A DNA stretch of 34,937 nt from positions 1 through 34,937 of the forward strand of contig JAEZRH010000174.1 in NCBI GenBank assembly GCA_023412845.1. The letters run 5' to 3'. The stretch is from Bacillota bacterium (lineage in GTDB: Bacteria; Bacillota; Clostridia; Oscillospirales; Acutalibacteraceae). Numbering within the stretch: the stretch's first letter is position 1; each line of letters starts with the position of its first letter. Both the position numbers and the translations under genes were made by a program. This document shows positions 1-6,216 of the stretch, one piece after another. The notes under the pieces were generated by a model. The model was not told the origin of the DNA and did no database searches. It was given only the letters and a program-made list of their open reading frames with translations.

Positions 1-1
1 C

Positions 2-220
2 GAGGGCTCCATGGGCATGCTGGAGGTCCTTCCTCAATACCGCCGGCGGGGAATTGCGACCGCGTTGGGCACCTTTCTCATCAATCGGATGCTTGCGGAG
101 GGGCGGGTGCCTTTTTCACAGATCATCCTCGGCAACGAACCTTCGATGGCCCTTCACCGAAAATTCGGTTTTTCCATTTCCTCCGGCACGGTCTGCTGGC
201 TGATCCGGTTTGAAAATTGA
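2..220 (+). CDS. GNAT family N-acetyltransferase, C-terminal part (cut by window edge)
   Basis: This is the 3' end of a gene that starts before the window; the frame is open from base 2. The visible 72 residues contain the acetyl-CoA-binding motif A of GNAT acetyltransferases (LEVLPQYRRRGIATAL, with the R-R-x-G-x-A pattern) followed by the typical later segment with an Asn and the ALHRKFGF signature. An ATG lies at 11, but it sits inside the fold, just before motif A, so it is not a plausible start. The substrate cannot be told from this part. It ends in TGA about 60 bases before the next gene, which has its own ribosome site. Confidence 0.75.
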   Translation, partial: EGSMGMLEVLPQYRRRGIATALGTFLINRMLAEGRVPFSQIILGNEPSMALHRKFGFSISSGTVCWLIRFEN

Positions 221-279
221 TCTTCCCGCAATCTGGTTTTAATCCTGCGGGAAGAAAATATAAGAAAGGACGTTTTCCC

Positions 280-1044
280 ATGAAGCTGATTCCCCTGAAA
301 CTCAGCGTCACGACCTGCTACCTTGTCAAAGCTGGGGAGAAGTACCTTCTGGTAGACACCGGCTACGAAGAAGATTGGGATCTGTTCCGGACACGCCTGA
401 AAGAGGCGAACGTCGGTCTTTACGAGATTGGCTACATCCTGCTGACGCACCATCATGACGATCACTGCGGCCTGCTGCATCTTATCCTCCGGGAGAACGG
501 TTCCATACGGGTCGTCATGTCCGGCCTGTGCAGCAGCCTGATTCTGAAAGGGGAAAACGATCTGACGCACGGAGGCGGGCTTCTCAACAAGCGCGTGGCT
601 TTTCTCATCCGCCACAAGCAGGCCTATGTTTCCCTGATCCTGCATAAAAAGGTGGACAGGGCAAAAAATCTGAAATTCCCGCCGTACCGGTGCCGTGAGA
701 ACGACATCGTCGTCACGGAGGAAACGGATCTGCGCGATATCGGGATCCCGCTCGACGGCAGAATCCTGTTTACGCCGGGCCATACGGTGGATTCCATCTC
801 TCTCCTGTTCCCGGACGGAGACTGCCTTGCGGGAGACGCCGCTGCGCATATGCTGCCGTTTGCCGGTACAAAATACTGCGTCATTTTCGTCTGCGACCTC
901 AGGCAGTATTACGAAAGCTGGGAAAAACTTGCGGAAGCCGGTGCCCTGCGCATTTTCCCGGCTCACGGTCTTCCTTTCCCCGCCGGCGAACTGACCCGAA
1001 ACCTCGGGAAAAACAAACAGGACAATATAGTGCCGTACCGGTAG
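280..1044 (+). CDS. Metallo-beta-lactamase-fold hydrolase
   Basis: The 254-residue protein carries the metal-binding motif of the metallo-beta-lactamase superfamily, THHHDDHCG at about residues 56-64 (H57, H59, D61, H62), the later Asp of LAGDAA and a C-terminal IFPAHG histidine. TPGHTVDS supplies another metal histidine. The fold binds two metal ions and hydrolyses thioesters, lactones, phosphodiesters or lactams; nothing here chooses among them. I start at ATG 280 because AAGAAAGGA lies just upstream and the protein then begins MKLIPLKLSVTTCYLV, the usual first strands. An in-frame TTG at 217 would add 21 unlikely residues. It may form a unit with the preceding acetyltransferase and ends before a strong two-way terminator. 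Confidence 0.85.
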   Translation: MKLIPLKLSVTTCYLVKAGEKYLLVDTGYEEDWDLFRTRLKEANVGLYEIGYILLTHHHDDHCGLLHLILRENGSIRVVMSGLCSSLILKGENDLTHGGGLLNKRVAFLIRHKQAYVSLILHKKVDRAKNLKFPPYRCRENDIVVTEETDLRDIGIPLDGRILFTPGHTVDSISLLFPDGDCLAGDAAAHMLPFAGTKYCVIFVCDLRQYYESWEKLAEAGALRIFPAHGLPFPAGELTRNLGKNKQDNIVPYR

Positions 1045-1070
1045 CCCGCGTGCCGCTTTTATAAAATACA

Positions 1071-1102
1071 AAGTATCCCCCGACGAAGATGGGGGGATAC
1101 TT
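1071..1102. terminator. Bidirectional terminator between convergent genes
   Basis: An 11-bp perfect stem (AAGTATCCCCC at 1071-1081 with GGGGGATACTT at 1092-1102) separates the two convergent hydrolase genes. A-rich sequence lies before it and a short T-containing run after it, so it can serve either direction. Confidence 0.7.
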
Positions 1103-1119
1103 GCGTTACGGAGGCGGAG

Positions 1120-1713
1120 TCACAAAGAAATTTCGGTACCCGGCCTCAATATCATTTTTCCTTCCGCATGAAAGTCATTCGCCTTTTTCTCGTCGAACAG
1201 AGCGCCCGGTTTCATGTGTATGGGAATGCTGTGCTTGGCGCCGATGACAGCGGCGCATTCCGACGCTTCTTTCTCCTCCATGTTGAAAACCCCGTCGATG
1301 GGCAGAAAAGCATAGTCTATCTTCTCGTTCGCAAGCCTTTGCCGCATGTAGTCGATTTTTGAAGTGTCTCCCGCGTCGTAGAGCCTCACTCCCTCGACCG
1401 TGATCAGAAAACCGACGCACCGGTCCGCCGGATGATTTTTGTTGCAGGCCGGCGTGGCCTCGATCGTGAGATCGCGGAAGACGACGGTCCGGTATTCCCC
1501 GCCGACAAGGAAATCGCCGTTCCGCAGGATTTTGCCGCCCTTTTAGACAGAGACCAGACGGACGTTGTTATGGTCGAAATGTTCGTGCGTGACCAGCACA
1601 AGGTCGGCGGGCAGATTGTAGCCTTCCCCTGCAAAAGGATCGATGTAGACGACGGTGCCGCTGTCGGTCACGATCCTAAGGCTGGAATGACCCTGGTAAA
1701 GCAGTTTTGCCAT
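1120..1713 (-). pseudogene. Metal-dependent hydrolase (MBL fold, UlaG-like) interrupted by an in-frame TAA
   Basis: Read on the minus strand from ATG 1713, with a good AGGAGGA ribosome site, the frame encodes MAKLLYQGHSSLRIVTDSG, then VYIDPFAG and the metal motif THEHFDH, the N-terminal half of UlaG-like metallo-beta-lactamase-fold hydrolases. At codon 57 (plus positions 1543-1545) there is a TAA. The very same frame continues without a shift through GGKILRNGDFLVGGEY, LYDAGDTSKIDY and PIDGVFNM to a normal stop at 1120, giving 197 codons in total. The rest of the fold is intact, including the Asp of DAGDTSK and the late histidine of IPIHMKPG. This is a nonsense mutation, a sequencing error, or readthrough. 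The stop lies four codons after THEHFDH, so the truncated product cannot fold. The loss looks recent because no other lesion is seen. Confidence 0.75.
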
Positions 1714-1744
1714 TTCCCGTTCCTCCTGTTTTTGACACTACCGG

Positions 1745-2227
1745 TTATTTTTCTGCGCTGCTGCGGGAAGACGTGCCTGCCGCAAAGTTATTTTCGTTCC
1801 AGATATCGGGGCATTTGCACGCGCTGGCGGCCATCTTGTGCAGGACGGCTTCCGCCGCCTGGTACTCCTGTGCCGAAACATCCGCGCGGATCAGCCGGTC
1901 CCACTCCGCCAGAGCGTTTTCAATCGCCGCCACGGCGGGCGGCGATTTTTCGGTCACGAACACCCTGTTGATGCGCCTGTCGTCGGGGTCCGTTTCCCGG
2001 CGGATGTACCCCTCGCTTTCAAGGCGGCTCAGCGCCTTGGCCGTCGTAGCCTTGTCGATTTTAAGACAGCCTGAAATCTGTTCCTGGTTCATGCCGTCGT
2101 TCCGGCTGATCTCCAGAAGCATCATGAACAGTCTGCTCGCGGCTCCGTAAGGTTCCAGCCTTTTTGCCATAAAGCTTTTCCGGTACCGGTACAAAGGGGC
2201 AATCCATCTTCCAATCGGATTTTGCAT
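1745..2227 (-). CDS. MarR family transcriptional regulator
   Basis: The 160-residue winged-helix protein matches MarR repressors: an N-terminal dimerisation helix, the recognition region MNQEQISGCLKIDKATTAKALSRLESEGYI and the wing RRETDPDDRRINRVFVTEKS (the D-x-R-x-x-x-V-x-x-T signature), then a C-terminal dimer helix. It is divergent from a DHA2-type exporter, the classic arrangement for a MarR protein controlling drug efflux. An AAAGGAGG stretch precedes ATG 2227 by about 16 bases, longer than ideal, so the exact start is slightly uncertain. Its promoter overlaps the exporter promoter and palindromes lie over both, which points to joint repression. The ligand is unknown, probably a lipophilic or phenolic compound (family knowledge). 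Confidence 0.88.
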   Translation of the reverse strand: MQNPIGRWIAPLYRYRKSFMAKRLEPYGAASRLFMMLLEISRNDGMNQEQISGCLKIDKATTAKALSRLESEGYIRRETDPDDRRINRVFVTEKSPPAVAAIENALAEWDRLIRADVSAQEYQAAEAVLHKMAASACKCPDIWNENNFAAGTSSRSSAEK

Positions 2228-2316
2228 ACCCTGTGAATCGATTCCTCCTTTTTTGTGTCGTGTGGTAAAACAGACATAATTTTTCGGTTTTCCGTGGAGT
2301 CCGTTGTATGGGATAA

Positions 2317-2343
2317 TAGTTGCACGGCCAACTAATTTTAGTT
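2317..2343. promoter_or_regulatory. Probable MarR operator, two overlapping palindromes
   Basis: TAGTTG-cacggc-CAACTA (2317-2334) and AACTAA-TT-TTAGTT (2330-2343) are both perfect inverted repeats and share the half-site CAACTA/AACTAA. They cover the -35 box and spacer of the exporter promoter and lie beside the -10 region of the regulator promoter. The position fits a repressor that blocks both genes. Confidence 0.6.
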
Positions 2344-2348
2344 ATAAT
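2320..2348 (+). promoter_or_regulatory. Promoter of the MFS exporter
   Basis: TTGCAC (2320-2325) and TATAAT (2343-2348) are separated by exactly 17 bases, a strong sigma-A type promoter. The predicted start of transcription near 2355 leaves a leader of about 100 bases before the chosen start codon. Confidence 0.65.
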
Positions 2349-2369
2349 GGTGTCAACCGATTTTGTCAA
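2341..2369 (-). promoter_or_regulatory. Divergent promoter of the MarR gene
   Basis: On the minus strand TTGACA (plus 2364-2369) and TATAAC (plus 2341-2346) are separated by 17 bases. Its -10 box overlaps the -10 box of the exporter promoter, so the two polymerases cannot occupy the site together. Confidence 0.6.
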
Positions 2370-2452
2370 GCTCTCTTGCCAGAAAAGAAGCGCTTACCGC
2401 CGGGCGTCTTCCGGCAGCGGGGAGACATTACAGAGAGAAGGACTGTACAGCT

Positions 2453-4165
2453 TTGCAAGGATCAGAGAAATCGCTGAAGCACGGCAGGGGCGTCGGCTAC
2501 AAATGGATCGCCCTGTCAAATACGACACTGGGAGTACTGATGGCTTCCATAAACAGCAACATCATCCTCATCTCGCTTCCCGCCATTTTCCGGGGCATGA
2601 ACGTTGATCCCATGTCCGCCGCGGGGGTGCCCTATATGCTTTGGATGCTGATGGGGTATACGGTCGTAACAGCCACGCTGCTTGTATCGTTCGGAAAGAT
2701 CTCGGATATTTACGGCCGCGTCCGCCTGTATAACCTTGGATTCGCCGTTTTCACGGCGGCTTCCATCCTGCTCTACCTGACGCCGGGCAAAGGTTCGGCA
2801 GGCATGATCCAGATGATTTTTTTCCGACTGCTGCAGGGCATCGGTGCGGGGTTCCTTTTTTCCAACAGCACCGCCATCATCACGGACGCGTTTTCTTCCA
2901 ATGAACGCGGCATGGCGATGGGCCTCAACCAGATCGCGGGCATCGGGGGCTCGCTGCTCGGTCTGGTTCTGGGCGGGATCCTGGCGGATTTCGACTGGAG
3001 GCTGGTTTTTCTTGTCAGCGTGCCGATCGGCGTCTTCGGCACCGTGTGGGCCTACCTCAAGCTGAAGGAGACCGCCAAACCGGACAGGACGGAAAGGATC
3101 GACTGGCTTGGCAACGTGACGTTCGCGCTGGGCCTGACGATTCTGCTCCTTGCGCTGACTTACGGCATCATGCCGTACGGTGCCGATAAGATGGGGTGGA
3201 GGAACCCGCTGGTAATTGCCGGCTTGATCGCGGGGGCCGCCCTCCTTTTGGGATTTATTTGGATCGAACTGCGGGTAAGAAATCCCATGTTCCACCTGGA
3301 GCTGTTCAAAATCCGTCCGTTCGCGTGCGGGAACCTGAGCCTGTTCCTTTCTTCCATCGCGCGCGGCGGACTGCAGTTCATCCTCATCATATGGCTCCAG
3401 GGCATCTGGCTGCCGCTGCACGGTTACAGCTTTGCGTCGACGCCCCTGTGGGCCGGCATCTATATGATGCCCATGATGGCGGGCTTTTTTCTGATGGGGC
3501 CGGTCAGCGGAAAGCTGTCGGACCGCTACGGTGCGAGATTTTTTTCGACGGGGGGCATGTTGCTTTCCGTCGTCGGCTTCCTTCTTCTGACCGCGCTCCC
3601 GGCGAATTTCGCCTATCTGCCGTTCATGCTCATTCTTTTCCTGCTCGGCTGCGGCATGGGCATGTTTTCGGCCCCCAACACGACGGCCATCATGAATTCG
3701 GTTCCGGCCGCGCAGCGCGGCGCTTCCTCCGGCATGCGGTCGACCTTGCAGAATTCCGGTTCCGCCATGAGCATGACGCTTTATTTCACAATCCTTATCA
3801 TCGGCCTTGTCAGGAATCTTCCGCCGATCCTGTATCAGGGGCTTGTCCATGCGGGCGTTTCCGCCGCGGTTGCCCAAAAAGCCGCAGGCATGCCTCCCAC
3901 GACCGCACTGTTCGCCGCGTTCCTGGGGTATAACCCCATGCAGAGCCTTCTGGGTGCCGACGGCATCGCCTCGCTGTCGGCACCGGTGAAGGCGGTCGTG
4001 CTGGGCAATCAGTTTTTCCCCAACGCCATTGCGCCGGCGGTGATGTCCAGCCTGAGGCTGGCGTTTTACGTTTCGGCGGTGCTGTCTTCCATTGCCGCGG
4101 TGGCCTCGTTCCTGAGGGGAAAACGGTATGTTCATGAAGAAGGGGCGGCTCTCGCGGACGATTGA
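2453..4165 (+). CDS. MFS exporter, DHA2 (EmrB/QacA) family
   Basis: This integral membrane protein of about 570 residues shows the features of 14-helix drug:proton antiporters. The motif-A loop GKISDIYGRVRLYNLG lies between early helices, the motif-C-like region GIGGSLLGLVLGGILADFDWRLVFLVSVPIG is typical of DHA2, and a second motif-A-like loop GKLSDRYGARFFSTGG is in the C half. It likely expels toxic lipophilic compounds using the proton gradient. I chose TTG 2453 because GAGAAGGA sits 10 bases upstream and the protein then runs into the first helix; an in-frame TTG at 2363 lies almost at the predicted transcript start. The divergent MarR repressor and shared operators suggest induction by the exported compound. 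Confidence 0.88.
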   Translation: MQGSEKSLKHGRGVGYKWIALSNTTLGVLMASINSNIILISLPAIFRGMNVDPMSAAGVPYMLWMLMGYTVVTATLLVSFGKISDIYGRVRLYNLGFAVFTAASILLYLTPGKGSAGMIQMIFFRLLQGIGAGFLFSNSTAIITDAFSSNERGMAMGLNQIAGIGGSLLGLVLGGILADFDWRLVFLVSVPIGVFGTVWAYLKLKETAKPDRTERIDWLGNVTFALGLTILLLALTYGIMPYGADKMGWRNPLVIAGLIAGAALLLGFIWIELRVRNPMFHLELFKIRPFACGNLSLFLSSIARGGLQFILIIWLQGIWLPLHGYSFASTPLWAGIYMMPMMAGFFLMGPVSGKLSDRYGARFFSTGGMLLSVVGFLLLTALPANFAYLPFMLILFLLGCGMGMFSAPNTTAIMNSVPAAQRGASSGMRSTLQNSGSAMSMTLYFTILIIGLVRNLPPILYQGLVHAGVSAAVAQKAAGMPPTTALFAAFLGYNPMQSLLGADGIASLSAPVKAVVLGNQFFPNAIAPAVMSSLRLAFYVSAVLSSIAAVASFLRGKRYVHEEGAALADD

Positions 4166-4233
4166 GGAAGAGCTGCAGCCTGCAGGGGTATCTTTAAACG
4201 CGCAAGTTACCCGTTACAGCTTTGTCATATCAC

Positions 4234-4261
4234 TGGACATCTCCGATTGTTCCCTTATAAT
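4234..4261 (+). promoter_or_regulatory. Promoter of the lipoprotein gene
   Basis: TGGACA (4234-4239) and TATAAT (4256-4261) are 16 bases apart, followed by a leader of about 45 bases to the GGAGGAG ribosome site of the lipoprotein gene. Confidence 0.5.
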
Positions 4262-4315
4262 GGAAAGAGAAGAATTTGTTTCGGGACAAAAGAGTGTGCG
4301 GGAGGAGACTATGGC

Positions 4316-5419
4316 ATGATAGGGAAACAGCGGAAAGTACAGCGAATTTTAGCGCTGGCGCTTTCGTCGGCACTGCTTTTTTCAAGCGGGTGCGCGGCGG
4401 CGCAGACCGGGGCAAAGAGCACGACTAAAGCGGTCGGCGTGGAATCGTTCGGGGTCCGCGCGGTGCTGACGAATGAAAAGCAGGGGAGAATTCAGGTGGA
4501 GACGGCTGTTCCCGTTTTCTCCGGTTTTCCGTCCGCGGAGGAACTGAACCAAGAAATCAAAAAACTGAGCGACGACGGCATCGCGCAGCTGAAAGCGGAC
4601 ACGGCGGATCTTTTGCCGGGTTCGAGTGCCGGGGCGGACGCGCTTTACTTCGGCAGCTTTTTCGATTATTCGCGCAACGGCGACGTGCTTTCCGTATGGG
4701 TCACAGAAGAGAATTATTCAGGCGGGGCGCACGGGCTGCATTGGATCGACGCCTTTACGGTGAATACTAAAACCGGGACATTTTACACGTCGCTTTCTTC
4801 GCTGTTTCGGAGCCCGGAGGCCGGGGTACGGGAAATCACCGATGAAATCCTGAAAAAGATCGACGCGCAGCCGGACGTTTACCTGCCCAACGCCACCCAG
4901 GCGGCGCAGACGGTGAAGGACAAAAATGGCGATTACAAGTTCTACCTGGACGGCGGAAATCTTGTGGTCTATTTTGACTTGTATGAGATCCTGCCCTATG
5001 CTGCGGGGATCCCGACCTATGCGTTTCCGGTAAAGAATCTGGACCTCGAGCCGAAGCTGTCGGCGCTGCCCGTGCTGGGGAAGGTCCGCTGCAACGGGAC
5101 GACAGCCGCGTTGCAGGACCCGGTCTACAGCGATAGCGACGGCGGGGTTTACCTCCCGCTGGAAGGCACCGCCGCCCTGCTCGGCCATACGGTGACGAAC
5201 GAAAACGGGACCTATGAGGCGGACGGAAAAGCGGTCAAAGTGAAAAACGTGCAGGGGAAAGCCTACGCTCCGCTGACGTTCTTTACCGGCACGCTCGGCG
5301 ATTTCATCGTCTGGGACGGGGAAGTGCTGCGCTTTTTCCAACAGGGGAGCGTGGATCAGGCGGCGTTCAGCGATTCGGGGAACCCGCCCCGTGAGCCGGT
5401 CGTGCTGGGACAGTATTAG
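4316..5419 (+). CDS. Lipoprotein with DUF3298-like and copper-amine-oxidase-N-like domains
   Basis: The 367-residue product starts with a lipoprotein signal (lipobox LLFSSGC, Cys26), so it is anchored outside the membrane. Residues of about 45-240 resemble the DUF4163/DUF3298 module of RsiV-like proteins: an extended strand region, then YSGGAHGLHWIDAFTVNTKTG, the GGAHG signature, and LYEILPYAAGIPTYAFP. The last 100 residues, with VYLPLEGTAALLGHTV and YAPLTFF, resemble the copper amine oxidase N-terminal (surface-binding) repeat of clostridial proteins. ATG 4316 has GGAGGAG upstream; the ORF can be read further 5' but without a ribosome site. RsiV itself is an anti-sigma factor with a cytoplasmic part; this protein has none, so a sensing or wall-binding role is only inference. 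Confidence 0.75.
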   Translation: MIGKQRKVQRILALALSSALLFSSGCAAAQTGAKSTTKAVGVESFGVRAVLTNEKQGRIQVETAVPVFSGFPSAEELNQEIKKLSDDGIAQLKADTADLLPGSSAGADALYFGSFFDYSRNGDVLSVWVTEENYSGGAHGLHWIDAFTVNTKTGTFYTSLSSLFRSPEAGVREITDEILKKIDAQPDVYLPNATQAAQTVKDKNGDYKFYLDGGNLVVYFDLYEILPYAAGIPTYAFPVKNLDLEPKLSALPVLGKVRCNGTTAALQDPVYSDSDGGVYLPLEGTAALLGHTVTNENGTYEADGKAVKVKNVQGKAYAPLTFFTGTLGDFIVWDGEVLRFFQQGSVDQAAFSDSGNPPREPVVLGQY

Positions 5420-5440
5420 GGCTTTTCCCCCCGGTCCTTT

Positions 5441-5599
5441 TCAATCGCCGCCCCTTTGGATCGACATGTCGTAACATCCCCATGTTTCCTCATGAAACGG
5501 GAACGTGTCCGTGTAAAGGCTTTCGTCTTGAAAACCGCAGGCCTTGTAGCAACTGTAGGCCTGCGGATTATTCGCAAAGACCTTGAGCGTCAACCCGGG
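5441..5599 (-). pseudogene. Remnant of a GNAT acetyltransferase (C-terminal fragment)
   Basis: On the minus strand a frame of about 52 codons reads LTLKVFANNPQAYSCYKACGF, then FQDESLYTDTFPFHEETWGCYDMSI and a TGA at plus 5441-5443. The N-N-x-x-A-x-x-x-Y-x-x-x-G-F pattern is the C-terminal part of GNAT acetyltransferases. No motif A, start codon or ribosome site is found upstream: the sequence runs straight into the start of the oppositely oriented DUF4186 gene. It is therefore a truncated gene with only its last third left. Confidence 0.6.
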
Positions 5600-5633
5600 C
5601 GCGCCGGAACCGGTCTGGGCGGAGGTGATTGGC

Positions 5634-5999
5634 GTGCAGACAATTGATGAGGCGCTGGATAAGCTGAAAGCCTCAAAATTCCGGGCGGGTTTTTCCCTGA
5701 AGGAAAAAGATAAAGCCTATGTCAGGGAAAAGGGTATGGAGACCATCCGCCGCCACGCGCAGGACTTCGTCCGGCAGCGGCTGGCGGCGGCGGTGATCCC
5801 CAATGACGGAAAGCAGACGCCGATGCGCGGCCATCCCGTCTTCATTGCGCAGCATGCATGCGCCTGCTGCTGCCGGGGCTGCCTTAACAAGTGGTACCGT
5901 GTGCCGAAAGGTATTGAACTGAACGGGCGTCAGCAGGAGAAAATTGTGAATCTGCTGATGGCTTGGATCGAGCGTCAGATGGGGGAAAATAGAGAATAA
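5634..5999 (+). CDS. DUF4186 family protein
   Basis: The 121-residue soluble protein matches the uncharacterised DUF4186 family along its length: KASKFRAGFSLKEKDKAYVREKG, IPNDGKQTPMRGHPVFIAQHA and the Cys cluster CACCCRGCLNKWYRVPKG. The cysteines and histidines suggest metal binding, but no function is known. I start at GTG 5634 because GGAGGTGAT lies five bases before it and the family normally begins just there; the frame is open upstream to a TTG at 5583 without a ribosome site. It starts where a decayed acetyltransferase on the other strand is cut off. Confidence 0.75.
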   Translation: MQTIDEALDKLKASKFRAGFSLKEKDKAYVREKGMETIRRHAQDFVRQRLAAAVIPNDGKQTPMRGHPVFIAQHACACCCRGCLNKWYRVPKGIELNGRQQEKIVNLLMAWIERQMGENRE

Positions 6000-6164
6000 A
6001 AACCCCGCTGCCGGCAAAACCGATAGAAACAGGCCCATGCCGAGGGAATACGACCGGCCGCTGCGCCTCATTCCCTGTACCGTAGCGCCTTTTCCTGAAC
6101 GAGCTTGCAGAGCCCGAGACCGCCGATCAGCCTGCGTTATATGCTTTGCGCTATAGACATTAAG
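6000..6164. other. Intergenic stretch without a recognised gene
   Basis: Between the DUF4186 stop and the two-way terminator I find no ribosome site with a credible frame. A minus-strand reading through the whole DUF4186 gene covers it but looks like a shadow. Confidence 0.4.
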
Positions 6165-6205
6165 AAAACAGCCATCGGATTGAGCACCAATCCGATGGCT
6201 GTTTT
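6165..6205. terminator. Strong bidirectional terminator
   Basis: An 18-bp perfect stem (AAAACAGCCATCGGATTG at 6165-6182 with its complement at 6188-6205) with a 5-base loop has A-run and T-run flanks on both sides. It serves the converging DUF4186 and cadA genes. Confidence 0.85.
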
Positions 6206-6216
6206 GATATAGTTTT

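Noticed and set aside
154..1071. Minus-strand frame of 305 codons opposite the first hydrolase
   Set aside because: The plus strand carries clear metallo-hydrolase motifs; the minus reading shows no recognisable protein.
1404..1634. Frameshift explanation for the broken hydrolase
   Set aside because: The other-frame product is Ser/Thr-rich nonsense, and the correct frame resumes right after the TAA without any shift, so it is a point nonsense change.
2516..4135. Long minus-strand frame of 539 codons opposite the MFS gene
   Set aside because: It is Arg/His/Gln-rich, has no family features and no ribosome site, and lies fully inside a well-conserved membrane protein gene. It is a shadow of high-G+C codon use.
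5673..6071. Minus-strand frame beginning MRRSGRSYSLGMGLFLSVLPAAGFLF
   Set aside because: The first residues look like a membrane segment, but the rest is the antisense of DUF4186 and no ribosome site is present.
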